This document shows, piece by piece, positions 40,283-47,788 of a stretch of DNA of 47,788 nt (its first letter is position 1; every line of letters begins with the position of its first letter). The position numbers and the translations under genes were made by a program. This DNA comes from Prevotella sp. HJM029. GTDB taxonomy: Bacteria > Bacteroidota > Bacteroidia > Bacteroidales > Bacteroidaceae. The stretch is from positions 1 through 47,788 of the forward strand of contig NZ_AZHT01000015.1 of NCBI RefSeq assembly GCF_000599605.1, in the 5' to 3' direction. The notes beneath the pieces were generated by a model that searched no databases, had not been told where the DNA came from, and saw nothing but the letters and a program-made list of their open reading frames with translations.

Positions 40283-42484
40283 TTATAGAAAGGCTATAGT
40301 GAGGCCTGCCATCACGATACTCACCATCGACATGAGCTTGATGAGAATGTTAAGACTTGGCCCTGCAGTGTCTTTAAAGGGGTCACCAACGGTATCACCC
40401 ACAATAGTCGCTTTGTGACAGGATGAACCTTTGCCACCGAAGTGCCCCTCTTCAACCATTTTTTTTGCATTATCCCATGCGCCACCAGCGTTAGCCATGA
40501 ACACAGCTAAGGTGAACCCGGTGGATAAACTGCCGGCCAACAGTCCCAAAATGCCAGCCACACCAAGCAATATGCCCACCACAATGGGGATGGCAATAGC
40601 GAGCAAACCAGGTACAATCATCTCGGCTTGTGCACTGCGGGTGGATATTTCTACGCAACGTCCATAATCGGGTTCTGCTTCATACGACAAAATACCTTTG
40701 ATTTCTTTGAACTGCCTCCTCACCTCTTCAACCATAGATTGTGCAGCACGCCCCACAGCACCCATGGTCAAACCACAGAAGAGAAAGGCCGCCATTGCGC
40801 CGATAAACACGCCGATGAGCACGCGCGGATTCATGAGATTAACTTGAAAATAGGCCATGAAGTCGGGCATAGTGGCCGTGTGGGGATCGAAGGTTTGCCC
40901 AGCCATATCGATAAAGGTTTGTCCCTTCTCCACCGCACGCACCATAGCAATTTTGATTTCTTCAATATACGATGCCAACAAGGCTAAGGCAGTGAGTGCC
41001 GCACTACCGATGGCAAAGCCTTTTCCTGTGGCGGCAGTAGTGTTGCCTAAGGCATCCAAAGCATCTGTGCGATGACGCACTTCTTCGCCCAAACCGCTCA
41101 TCTCAGCATTGCCGCCGGCGTTGTCAGCAATCGGCCCATAGGCGTCGGTTGCCAAGGTAATGCCAAGCGTTGAGAGCATGCCCACGGCGGCAATGCCGAT
41201 GCCATAGAGGCCGGTAGCGATAGCGTCGGCACGCATATCTAAATTAAATCCGTTGGCAAAAAGATAGCTCAGCATGATGGCTACGGCAATAACAAGCACG
41301 GGAATGCAGGTGGAAATCATGCCTGTGCCCAAACCTTTGATGAGCACTGTGGCAGCACCTGTCTGACTGGCTTCAGCAATACGCTGGGTAGGGCGATAGC
41401 TTTGTGAGGTGTAATATTCGGTAGCTTGCCCTATGATGACACCTGCGACTAAACCAGTCAGAACTGAAAACGACAGTCCCAGCCAGTTATTCATGCCCAA
41501 CAGATAGAGGATGGCGAACGAGGCTACGGCGATAAGTGCTGCACTGACATTGGTTCCGACGCCCAAAGCATGCAACAGCTGCTTCATGGTAGCGCCTTCT
41601 TTGGTGCGCACCAAGAAGATACCGATGAGCGAAAGGAAGATGCCCACGGCGGCAATGAGCATCGGTGCAATGACGGCACGCAGCTGAAGGTCGGGCGATA
41701 GCGCGAAGGCCGTGGCACCCAAAGCCGCAGTTGAAAGGATGCTACCACAATAACTCTCATAGAGATCGGCTCCCATACCAGCCACATCGCCCACATTGTC
41801 ACCCACATTGTCGGCGATGGTGGCAGGATTACGCGGATCGTCTTCGGGAATATCGGTTTCCACCTTACCCACCAAGTCAGCCCCCACGTCGGCCGCTTTG
41901 GTATAGATGCCGCCGCCAACACGTGCAAATAGCGCCTGCGTCGATGCGCCCATACCAAAGGTGAGCATCGTGGTGGTGATGGTTACAAGTGCCAAAGGCG
42001 AGTCAGCATAGACTGCATTGAGGATGAAAAACCACAGCGCAATGTCCAACAAACCTAAGCCTACCACCACGAGTCCCATGACAGCACCGCTGCGAAAAGC
42101 CACCTTCAGCCCCTGATCTAAGCCTTTGCGCGCGGCATTGGCTGTGCGAGCCGAAGCATAGGTAGCGGTCTTCATGCCAAAGAAGCCTGCCAAAGCCGAG
42201 AAGAAACCGCCGGTGAGGAAAGCCACAGGCACCCAAGGATTTTGTATTTTCAAGTAATAAGCCATGAAAGCAAAGAGCAAAGCGAGCACTATAAACACTG
42301 CACCCACCACCTTATACTGCTGCTTGAGATAGGCCATCGCACCCTTTCTGACATGCGAAGCAATCTCAATCATGCGGTCATTACCCTCTTCTTCTTTCAT
42401 CATTTGGCGGAAGAAGTACCACGCCATACACAGGCTTGTCACAGATGCTATCGGCACAAGCCAAAAAACGGATGGAATCGTCAT
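40283..42484 (-). CDS. hppA: Membrane-bound ion-pumping pyrophosphatase, K+-dependent type
   Basis: 733 residues with about 16 membrane helices. Substrate site: [20 protein letters not shown] and [19 protein letters not shown] (near 197-235), and the C-terminal acidic/Lys motifs. The residues [10 protein letters not shown] near 479-488 carry Ala rather than Lys at the cation-determining position, which marks the K+-dependent class. It uses PPi hydrolysis to pump Na+ and/or H+ out of the cytoplasm; relatives in Bacteroides were described as Na+,H+-pumps, but the pumped ion here is inferred. The gene is monocistronic by position, with array 3 starting 150 bp upstream. Confidence 0.95.
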   Translation of the reverse strand: MTIPSVFWLVPIASVTSLCMAWYFFRQMMKEEEGNDRMIEIASHVRKGAMAYLKQQYKVVGAVFIVLALLFAFMAYYLKIQNPWVPVAFLTGGFFSALAGFFGMKTATYASARTANAARKGLDQGLKVAFRSGAVMGLVVVGLGLLDIALWFFILNAVYADSPLALVTITTTMLTFGMGASTQALFARVGGGIYTKAADVGADLVGKVETDIPEDDPRNPATIADNVGDNVGDVAGMGADLYESYCGSILSTAALGATAFALSPDLQLRAVIAPMLIAAVGIFLSLIGIFLVRTKEGATMKQLLHALGVGTNVSAALIAVASFAILYLLGMNNWLGLSFSVLTGLVAGVIIGQATEYYTSQSYRPTQRIAEASQTGAATVLIKGLGTGMISTCIPVLVIAVAIMLSYLFANGFNLDMRADAIATGLYGIGIAAVGMLSTLGITLATDAYGPIADNAGGNAEMSGLGEEVRHRTDALDALGNTTAATGKGFAIGSAALTALALLASYIEEIKIAMVRAVEKGQTFIDMAGQTFDPHTATMPDFMAYFQVNLMNPRVLIGVFIGAMAAFLFCGLTMGAVGRAAQSMVEEVRRQFKEIKGILSYEAEPDYGRCVEISTRSAQAEMIVPGLLAIAIPIVVGILLGVAGILGLLAGSLSTGFTLAVFMANAGGAWDNAKKMVEEGHFGGKGSSCHKATIVGDTVGDPFKDTAGPSLNILIKLMSMVSIVMAGLTIAFL

Positions 42485-42633
42485 TGTTAAATCTTTGTTT
42501 TAAGGTTCGTTATTTGTTTGTTAGTGCCACGAAATTATCAAATTAATCGTTAGCTTGTTTTGTTTTTAGATAGTTTAACGCAAATGTTTCATCAGAAGAC
42601 TTGTAGACGATAACCCGATTTGCAGAATGGTTA

Positions 42634-42919
42634 GCATAACCTTATGCTTCCGCCAACCGAAACAGGGAATGGCTGGCATAACCTTATGCTTTCACCAACC
42701 GAAACAAGGAACAGCTGGCATAACCTTATGCTTTTCTCAACCGAAACAAGGAATAGCAGGCATAACCTTATGCTCCCGCCAACCGAAACAGGGAACAGCT
42801 GGCATAACCTTATGCTTTTCTCAACCGGAACAAGGAACGCTGGCATAACCTTATGCTTGCGCCAACCGAAACAAGGAACAGCAGGCATAACCTTATGCTT
42901 GCGCCAACCAAAACAGGGA
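42634..42919. repeat. Tandem hairpin array 3: seven units, 41-42 bp period
   Basis: Seven units with core GCATAACCTTATGC (6-7 bp stem, 2-nt loop) begin at 42634, 42676, 42718, 42760, 42802, 42843 and 42885 (steps 42, 42, 42, 42, 41, 42). Each core is followed by a T/C-rich segment, CAACCGAAACA and GGGAACAGCTG or similar. It fills most of the 440-bp gap between hppA and the epimerase gene, both minus-strand; no gene is present. Open frames of up to 114 codons here arise because 42 bp is a multiple of three. Confidence 0.93.
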
Positions 42920-42926
42920 TATTCGG

Positions 42927-43940
42927 CTAACAGATGTAGGCTTCGAGCGTCTTTTGCAGTTTTTCCTGCCACGTTCCTTCAATCGTGAAGCCCAGACTTT
43001 GTAGCTTTTCGGTGTTAAAAGTGGCTAAGGTGATGGGCGTTCCACCTTGCTTTTCAATTGCCGATGCTTCGGCCATCACCACGCGTTTTCCACCCAACGC
43101 AGCCAAGGTGTCGGCCAACTGGCGGATGGTGAACACCGAGTTGGGGTCGGCCACGTTATAGGCTGCTGCGCGTTCGCCCTTCAACAGCACATAGAGCAGG
43201 GCGCGAACGGCGTCGACCACGTAGCACCAAGAGCGCAACTGCCGCCCCGAGCTCTTTAAAATCAGGTCGTTGCCTGCCGCAATGTTGCGTAGGAATTGGG
43301 CGTAGACGCGGTTGTCGTGCTCGGTGAAACGCGGTCCATAAACATGGCAGAGGCGTGCGATAACCACGTCGGCTTGGTGCTCTGCAGCATAAGCCACACA
43401 CAAGGTTTCGGCCGCACGTTTGGCCGAAGGATAGCATGCGCGTGGCGTGGCGCAGTCCACATAGCCACTATCGTGCTCAGAGAAGTTTCCCTCGCCCTCA
43501 CCATAAATCTCGCCCGTCGACACGTAGAGAAAGCGTTGCATGCCGTGAAGCAGCCCATAGTCCAACAGGTTTCTCACGCCTTCGAAGTTCGAAAGCATCA
43601 CCTCCACAGGCTGAGTGGCAAAACTTTTTGGATTGGCACTGCTGGCTGCATCAATGATGTAATCAAACAACTGTGCACCCTGAATGGGTCGACACACATC
43701 CATCTGCACGAAATGGAACCGTGGGTTGTCTACATAAGCAGCAAACCATGCCGCAGCTCGCTTGGCATTCCGTCCCGCTGCATACACCTCAACGGGCACG
43801 GGCAAGGCCAATAATGCTTCGACAAGGGCAGCTCCAACCAAGCCCGTTGCACCGGCCACCAACACCGATTTGCCCGCTAATTGTGCCCAGGACAGCGGTT
43901 CCTGCGCTATGGCCTGTAAGTCTTCCGCATAGCTATTCAT
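42927..43940 (-). CDS. NAD-dependent epimerase/dehydratase (extended SDR)
   Basis: 337 residues from ATG 43940, chosen because it overlaps the cytidylyltransferase stop by 4 bp (ATGA). Rossmann motif GATGLVGAALV near residue 30 and the YPSAKRAAE catalytic Tyr-x3-Lys. Ser in VSTGEIYG completes the catalytic triad. It resembles WcaG-like sugar-nucleotide epimerases/reductases. Third gene of the licD - cytidylyltransferase - epimerase unit, so it likely makes or modifies the nucleotide-activated alditol or sugar used by LicD. Precise substrate unknown. Confidence 0.85.
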   Translation of the reverse strand: MNSYAEDLQAIAQEPLSWAQLAGKSVLVAGATGLVGAALVEALLALPVPVEVYAAGRNAKRAAAWFAAYVDNPRFHFVQMDVCRPIQGAQLFDYIIDAASSANPKSFATQPVEVMLSNFEGVRNLLDYGLLHGMQRFLYVSTGEIYGEGEGNFSEHDSGYVDCATPRACYPSAKRAAETLCVAYAAEHQADVVIARLCHVYGPRFTEHDNRVYAQFLRNIAAGNDLILKSSGRQLRSWCYVVDAVRALLYVLLKGERAAAYNVADPNSVFTIRQLADTLAALGGKRVVMAEASAIEKQGGTPITLATFNTEKLQSLGFTIEGTWQEKLQKTLEAYIC

Positions 43941-44653
43941 TTCAACCATGTGTCTTTCTGCGTGTGCATCAGCGCCTTTAAAATCTCCAAATCCTCAACA
44001 GTCGTAATCTTAATGTTGCGCTCCGAGCCCGGAATGATAAACATCTTATGCCCACCCAGTTCGGCCATCAACGTGCATGTGGCCACCGAATTGGTGATGC
44101 CGCGTTGCTTGGCGGCCTCGTGTGCAGCAAGAAGCTCGCCCAAAGGGAAGGTGTGTGGCGTTTGGGTGCGAATGAGTTTATCGCGCGGAATACTTTTTTC
44201 GGCGTTGAAACCATCATCGCTCACCAAGATAGCCTCCCGACATTGAATGCCTGTGATGGCGTTGCCGAAGCGTTTACACGTAGCAATGTTCGACGAGATG
44301 ATGTCTTGCGACACCAATGGGCGCACACCATCGTGCACCAAAATGAGGTCGTCGTCGTTGCATCCCTCAGCCTTCAGCCCATAGATGCCGTTGTGAATCG
44401 ACTCCATCCCCGTCTCGCCACCTTTGAAAATCCACCGCAGTTTGGTGATCGAAAACTGGTTGGCATACGAGCGCAACACCGTTTCCCAGCCTTCCAAACA
44501 CACCACTGCAATAGCTTCAATGTCGGGATGGCGCTCAAAAGCCTTCATCGTGTGCACAATAATCGGGCAATCATCCACATGGATAAATTGTTTGGGAATC
44601 TCTTGTCCCATGCGGTTCCCACTTCCGCCGGCAATTAATAATGCATAATTCAT
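43937..44653 (-). CDS. IspD/TarI-family cytidylyltransferase (CDP-alditol type predicted)
   Basis: 238 residues. Opening MNYALLIAGGSGNRMGQEIP with the CTP loop; LVHDGVRPLVSQDII and RNIKITTVEDLEILKAL as in IspD/TarI. Its neighbours (licD 1 bp upstream, epimerase overlapping downstream) point to making a CDP-activated alditol such as CDP-ribitol or CDP-glycerol for glycan decoration rather than isoprenoid synthesis. A separate ispD at 34949-35614 serves that pathway. The assignment to ribitol is not certain. Confidence 0.85.
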   Translation of the reverse strand: MNYALLIAGGSGNRMGQEIPKQFIHVDDCPIIVHTMKAFERHPDIEAIAVVCLEGWETVLRSYANQFSITKLRWIFKGGETGMESIHNGIYGLKAEGCNDDDLILVHDGVRPLVSQDIISSNIATCKRFGNAITGIQCREAILVSDDGFNAEKSIPRDKLIRTQTPHTFPLGELLAAHEAAKQRGITNSVATCTLMAELGGHKMFIIPGSERNIKITTVEDLEILKALMHTQKDTWLK

Positions 44654-44654
44654 G

Positions 44655-45533
44655 TTACTTTATTTGATGTTTTACTTCTTCGAACGACTTGCGCTCATTC
44701 AAATTAAAATAGGCTTTGGCATGTTTGGCCACACGTTCAGCCTCGGGTGGCAACTGCATGTAGTCGCCGAAATAGTGGCGCAGATAAGCGTCTGTGCATT
44801 GGGGCAGCGCCACTTGCAGCCCTTCAAACGCGCCCATAACCTGCGTTTCAACCCATGATTTGGGAAAGATTTCACGCGCCCCATACGAACCCGCATACAC
44901 CACCACACGCTCACCACGGTCGAAAGCATAGCTGCTGCTGATGGCGTTCATCTGCTTAAGCAACCGTTGTCGATAGCCTTTCCGCCACAGAAAACCTATT
45001 GTCTTGTAGCAAAACTGCCCCCATTGCTGTGGCTGAGCCAACAACCCTAAGTATTTTGCAAACGAATAGCGGTGACTGATAGCACTTAATCGATTCTTTA
45101 ACCGCTGATAACGGCGCAGCAACTGCAAGGCCTCCGTGTCATCATCGGGCGCACCGTCCACGGGGAAAATGTCGATATACAGCCCCGTCAGGCACGGAAT
45201 TTCGGCAAACTCGACGAGTGTCGTGTGCGCATTGCACAACTTAAGCGAAGGTAGCGGATAGGCATCATCGCTTTCAGGCCCTATCAACTCATAGTCCTCC
45301 ACAGGCTGCTCATGCCACAATTCTCTGAACCTTTCGTAGTCGGGACGCGGCATGCACACGTCAATATCGTCATCCCAAGGTATCATTCCCTGATGGCGTA
45401 CGGCACCAATAGCCGTCCCACCCGCACAAAAATAACGCAACTGATGACGCGTACAAAACGAGATGAAAGTGGAAAACACCTCCACAAGTATGCCATTCCA
45501 GCGTGGCTGCTCTTGCTTTGTTACTTCTTGCAT
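44655..45533 (-). CDS. LicD-family phosphotransferase
   Basis: 292 residues from ATG 45533; earlier in-frame codons (to 45593) lie upstream of the promoter box and are rejected. The LicD core FCAGGTAIGAVRHQGMIPWDDDIDVCMPRPDYERF is near residues 35-68, with the DDDID metal site. LicD enzymes transfer phosphocholine or other phospho-alditols from CDP carriers to sugars of LPS, capsule or teichoic acids. With the cytidylyltransferase and epimerase downstream it forms a compact glycan-modification operon. Acceptor and donor are unknown. Confidence 0.9.
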   Translation of the reverse strand: MQEVTKQEQPRWNGILVEVFSTFISFCTRHQLRYFCAGGTAIGAVRHQGMIPWDDDIDVCMPRPDYERFRELWHEQPVEDYELIGPESDDAYPLPSLKLCNAHTTLVEFAEIPCLTGLYIDIFPVDGAPDDDTEALQLLRRYQRLKNRLSAISHRYSFAKYLGLLAQPQQWGQFCYKTIGFLWRKGYRQRLLKQMNAISSSYAFDRGERVVVYAGSYGAREIFPKSWVETQVMGAFEGLQVALPQCTDAYLRHYFGDYMQLPPEAERVAKHAKAYFNLNERKSFEEVKHQIK

Positions 45534-45538
45534 AGCTG

Positions 45539-45546
45539 CAAACTTA
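45539..45546 (-). promoter_or_regulatory. -7 box of the licD operon, nearly leaderless
   Basis: Reads TAAGTTTG on the minus strand. It ends only 5 bp before the ATG at 45533, so transcription would begin at or next to the start codon. Confidence 0.5.
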
Positions 45547-45622
45547 CATAATTTTCTTGATATGCACGAGACTTTCCTGCCGAAAATCTGCATTCTATAC
45601 TTGAAAACAGCTTATACGGAAG

Positions 45623-45778
45623 TTATAGTATCTGAATTTCACCACGGATTCCTTCCATCACAATTAAAACCTTTTGTTCTGAAGTGAAAATTCGTTTCGT
45701 ATTACGACGGATATCCTTTAACATGGATTCTGAGGTCCTCTGCTGAGAACCTGCTGAAAGATTCTTTTTTGTTGTCAT
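45623..45778 (-). pseudogene. Truncated IS3-family orfA (transposase N-terminal part)
   Basis: A 51-codon frame begins at ATG 45778 and contains RRNTKRIFTSEQKVLIVMEG followed by IRGE, the opening of IS3-family (IS150-like) OrfA proteins, with the helix-turn-helix expected next. The sequence diverges after this and stops at 45623, so the HTH, leucine zipper and OrfB are missing. It lies just ahead of the licD promoter. It is an insertion-sequence relic, decayed or cut. Confidence 0.7.
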
Positions 45779-45782
45779 TGTG

Positions 45783-45790
45783 CAAATATA
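45783..45790 (-). promoter_or_regulatory. -7 box of the IS3 relic
   Basis: Reads TATATTTG on the minus strand, directly before the orfA ATG at 45778; the leader would be near zero. It could still read outward toward licD, whose start lies 250 bp downstream on the same strand. Confidence 0.5.
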
Positions 45791-45800
45791 CTTTTTTATT

Positions 45801-45868
45801 AATATAATTCATACTAAACCCCAAACTTAATTGAGGTCCCAGTTGTGCACTTTCGTTTGACAACGTAC
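45801..45868. repeat. Left compound repeat (Y'-X') flanking the sugar transporter
   Basis: Block Y' (45801-45839, plus the shared CAGTTGT) and block X' (45840-45868) are the reverse complements of Y and X on the far side of the transporter gene: 46 of 47 positions for Y with one extra T on the right, 27 of 29 for X. Y' lies next to the orfA relic, so this repeat is probably the IS 5' end. Confidence 0.85.
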
Positions 45869-45875
45869 ACAAAAA

Positions 45876-45911
45876 GAAGAGGTCTAAAGCAATTCGTTTT
45901 AGACCCCTTTT
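45876..45911. terminator. Intrinsic terminator of the sugar transporter
   Basis: GGTCTAAA (45881-45888) pairs with TTTAGACC (45898-45905), with an A-run on the left (T-run on the minus strand) and CCTTTTCTT on the right. It lies downstream of the minus-strand transporter. Confidence 0.8.
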
Positions 45912-45954
45912 CTTATGTCTTATAGATACCTTCGAGAGTATCTTTTATTTGTAA

Positions 45955-47160
45955 TTATCTTAGCTTGCAACCTTTAAATGCGTAGAAAGCAATGTAAATG
46001 AAGCAAGGAAGACAAAGCCAATAAGCGTTTTGTGCGCCGAAAAGATCTTTAAACCAACCGAAAAGAACAGTTAGAATAGCACCTCCGAACAAGCCCATTG
46101 TTAGAAGAGAAGAACCTGTTTTGGTGAACTTTCCAAGATCTTTCATTGCCAAAGGCCACAGTGCAGGCCACATTAACGAGCAACCTAGAGCCACAATACC
46201 AATGCTATAGATACTTAAATGTGCAGGAAGAGTAGCCACACATATGGTTCCTATGAGTGCAACGATAGCGCAAATTTTAAGCGCAGTGTTTTGACTTAGA
46301 TACTTAGGAATGAGCAATACGCCCGAAATATAGCCAATACTCATTGCAATAGGGGTAATCCATGAGTAGTTTTCAGCCGCTGCAAGTCCTAGTGTTTTAG
46401 CATAGTCGATAACTGAACCCAATGCAATTGTTTCTACACCAACGTAGAAGAAAATAGCAATACTACCTAATACAAGGTGTGGGAACTGCAAAATAGAAGT
46501 CTTGCTGTTAGCATATTGTGCCACTTCTTGTGATTCTTCTTCGTTTGAATCGTCTTCTCCTGTAGCCTTAATTTCAGGTAATGGAGAAACAAGAGCAATC
46601 AAACCAAGAAGCAAGAACAATCCGCTTAGAATATAGAAAGGAACATCTAATTGTGTAACTTTGATGTCGAGAGTACTTCCAAGCACTGCTGCAATGAACA
46701 AAGGAGATATTGGCCATGCCAATTTATTAAGTATTCCGATGATGCTTATGCGCTTTGCTGCACTCTCAATAGGACCTAATATGGTGATATAAGGGTTAAT
46801 TGCTGCTTGCAAAAAGGTGTTACCAATACCGCCTAAGAATGATGCTGTAAGGAAAAGAGGATAGCTTTCTTGCTTTGCAGAAACCACAAAGATGAGGAAA
46901 CTAACAGCGTAAATAGCATACGAAAAGGCAATTGTTTTCTTGTAACCAATGGCCTTTATAAGTTGACCTGCTGGGTAACCGAACAGCACAAAAGGTATAA
47001 ACATAGCTGCAATGATGGCGTATGCTCCTGCAAAAGACACTTCTAACGATTGGTTTAGGATAGGAATTAAGATTCCATTTACACTTGCTGCGAAGCCTCC
47101 TGAGAAGAACATCAATCCCAAAATGGCAAGGGGTAGGATGTAATTTTTATTTTCTTTCAT
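45955..47160 (-). CDS. FucP-like MFS sugar permease
   Basis: 401 residues from ATG 47160, with 12 predicted membrane helices and a charged loop (about 195-215, GEDDSNEEESQE). It fits the FucP/GluP (fucose-galactose-glucose:H+ symporter) branch: SGGFAASVNGILIPIL at the first helix and the LMWPALWPLAMKDLG segment. The longer frame up to 47277 runs into repeat sequence and is rejected. Flanked on both sides by IS-related inverted repeats, with a -7 box in the right repeat. The transported sugar cannot be named; no sugar-utilisation gene is adjacent. Confidence 0.88.
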   Translation of the reverse strand: MKENKNYILPLAILGLMFFSGGFAASVNGILIPILNQSLEVSFAGAYAIIAAMFIPFVLFGYPAGQLIKAIGYKKTIAFSYAIYAVSFLIFVVSAKQESYPLFLTASFLGGIGNTFLQAAINPYITILGPIESAAKRISIIGILNKLAWPISPLFIAAVLGSTLDIKVTQLDVPFYILSGLFLLLGLIALVSPLPEIKATGEDDSNEEESQEVAQYANSKTSILQFPHLVLGSIAIFFYVGVETIALGSVIDYAKTLGLAAAENYSWITPIAMSIGYISGVLLIPKYLSQNTALKICAIVALIGTICVATLPAHLSIYSIGIVALGCSLMWPALWPLAMKDLGKFTKTGSSLLTMGLFGGAILTVLFGWFKDLFGAQNAYWLCLPCFIYIAFYAFKGCKLR

Positions 47161-47206
47161 AAAATAGTATGTATTAATTAATTCTGATTCTTTTGAAATT
47201 TGTATT

Positions 47207-47282
47207 ACAACTGGGACCTCAATTAAGTTTGGGGTTTTAGTATGAATTATATTGTACGTTGTCAAACAAAAGTACACAACTG
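47207..47282. repeat. Right compound repeat (Y-X) flanking the sugar transporter
   Basis: ACAACTG (47207-47213) begins a copy of Y that runs to 47253; X follows at 47254-47282. X again ends with ACAACTG, so Y is bracketed by the same 7-mer. The order from outside inwards is X-Y here but Y-X on the left, a rearranged arrangement of the same two blocks. Confidence 0.85.
47267..47274 (-). promoter_or_regulatory. -7 box of the sugar transporter, inside the repeat
   Basis: Reads TACTTTTG on the minus strand within block X. The corresponding bases in the left copy are CACTTTCG, which breaks the box. A second candidate, TACATTTG (47283-47290, minus), lies just upstream. Confidence 0.55.
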
Positions 47283-47695
47283 CAAATGTAGTTATTTACT
47301 CTGATATTTCATTGTTTTATTACCTTAACTCCGCAGCATAAATTCTTGTGAGAAATCCAAGTGCCTGGGGAACAAAGTTCTCAAAACACTTTGATATGTC
47401 AGAATTTTCACCTATCTTGGTGCTGCAAACATAACAAGTAAGCAAAAAACTGACAGGACAAAGGTAGCAACTAAAAACGAGAATATCACTTCTTTCGGTG
47501 GAATTTACATCATTTCTTTGTGGCTTTTCATACTTCCCCATTGGTTTGGGTGGGGGATTTCATGCTTATGCAAGAACCAAGAACCCCAGGAAATCCCCAT
47601 ATCAATGGATAAATCCCCAAAATGTCACTTCAATATATAAAAGTACCTCACAAGGAATAATGCTGCGGAATTGAGGATAGATAGGATTTATACTG
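47283..47695. other. Gap without a supported gene
   Basis: I see no supported gene. A 73-codon minus-strand frame (47320-47541) has no recognisable domain. A minus-strand TACCTTTG at 47459-47466 is the only promoter-like signal. Confidence 0.4.
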
Positions 47696-47703
47696 TATCT
47701 TTG
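47696..47703 (+). promoter_or_regulatory. -7 box for a gene leaving the window
   Basis: TATCTTTG matches TAnnTTTG; it lies 38 bp before an ATG at 47742 whose frame stays open to the window end. Confidence 0.6.
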
Positions 47704-47741
47704 CACCGCTAGAACCCGCCAAGCCTCTCAACGATGCTCAA

Positions 47742-47788
47742 ATGAGTTTGCAAATGAGGGCAATGGAAAGTGCACTTTCACATTGCCG
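47742..47788 (+). CDS. Possible start of a gene truncated by the window edge
   Basis: ATG 47742 opens a frame of 15 codons (MSLQMRAMESALSHC) that continues past the window. ATGs at 47754 and 47763 are in the same frame. The match to a -7 box 38 bp upstream is the only support; the strong palindrome across codons 6-15 could instead be a regulatory structure. Confidence 0.3.
   Translation, partial: MSLQMRAMESALSHC
47759..47787. other. Strong hairpin at the window edge
   Basis: GGCAATG (47759-47765) pairs with CATTGCC (47781-47787) and encloses the perfect 14-bp palindrome GAAAGTGCACTTTC (47766-47779), with one bulged A. It could be a protein site, an mRNA leader structure or a terminator whose T-run lies outside the window. 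Confidence 0.65.

Noticed and set aside
42627-42988. Repetitive open frames on both strands over array 3
   Set aside because: A 42-bp unit keeps frame through every copy, so open frames appear automatically; the amino-acid repeats are not like any known repeat protein.
47320-47541. 73-codon minus-strand frame near the right edge
   Set aside because: No similarity to known families that I can see and no good start context; treated as chance.

Overview
The window looks like a chromosomal segment of a Bacteroidota, most likely a Prevotella-type organism (order Bacteroidales). I base this on the recurring -7 promoter box TAnnTTTG, absence of strong Shine-Dalgarno sites, a C10 (interpain/SpeB-type) cysteine protease with a C-terminal sorting domain typical of type IX secretion, a TonB receptor/lipoprotein pair, and overall protein character. 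No tRNA, rRNA, CRISPR array or prophage was seen. This is a family-level inference; no database was consulted.

Layout. 1-7.2 kb: an acyltransferase-3 membrane protein, then a co-directional housekeeping run purB - RluB-type pseudouridine synthase with a long QGGY/N/R-rich tail - asnS - trpS. 7.2-11.5 kb: the C10 protease gene (minus strand), bracketed on both sides by tandem hairpin arrays with a 41-42 bp period, followed by a duplicated intergenic module containing a 21-bp VNTR. 11.5-18.3 kb: typA/bipA with a small membrane-anchored protein, a predicted outer-membrane barrel protein, and a TonB receptor plus DUF4374-type lipoprotein pair resembling the Bacteroides XusA/XusB xenosiderophore system, with repeated TACCTA half-sites at its promoter. 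18.4-22 kb: a tight four-gene unit (SPFH+SHOCT protein, small membrane protein, zinc-ribbon membrane protein, MORN/YwqK-like protein) reminiscent of the B. subtilis ydjGHI membrane-stress partners of PspA, but with no PspA in view. 22-26.8 kb: alpha-glucan use (GH77 4-alpha-glucanotransferase and secreted GH13 type I pullulanase). 27-34.1 kb (minus strand): nadK, an ABC exporter half-transporter, then a MacAB-like exporter (ATPase, two permeases, HlyD adaptor). 34.2-40.1 kb: DJ-1/PfpI protein, ispD, recG, an M23/LysM peptidase and dinB. 40.3-45.5 kb (minus): K+-dependent membrane pyrophosphatase, a third 42-bp hairpin array, and a three-gene surface-glycan modification operon licD - CDP-alditol-type cytidylyltransferase - epimerase. 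45.6-47.8 kb: a truncated IS3-family orfA and a FucP-like sugar transporter flanked by inverted copies of a compound repeat; the right copy appears to supply the transporter promoter.

The most distinctive feature is a set of three sequence-unrelated tandem arrays (7, 9 and 7 units) that share one design: a short inverted repeat plus a spacer, repeating every 41-42 bp, about four turns of B-DNA. One carries compensatory stem changes, and one has a unit in which the hairpin is inverted. A 21-bp VNTR nearby has half that period. Whether they act as terminators, protein-binding scaffolds, RNA structures or purely slippage products cannot be decided from the sequence alone.
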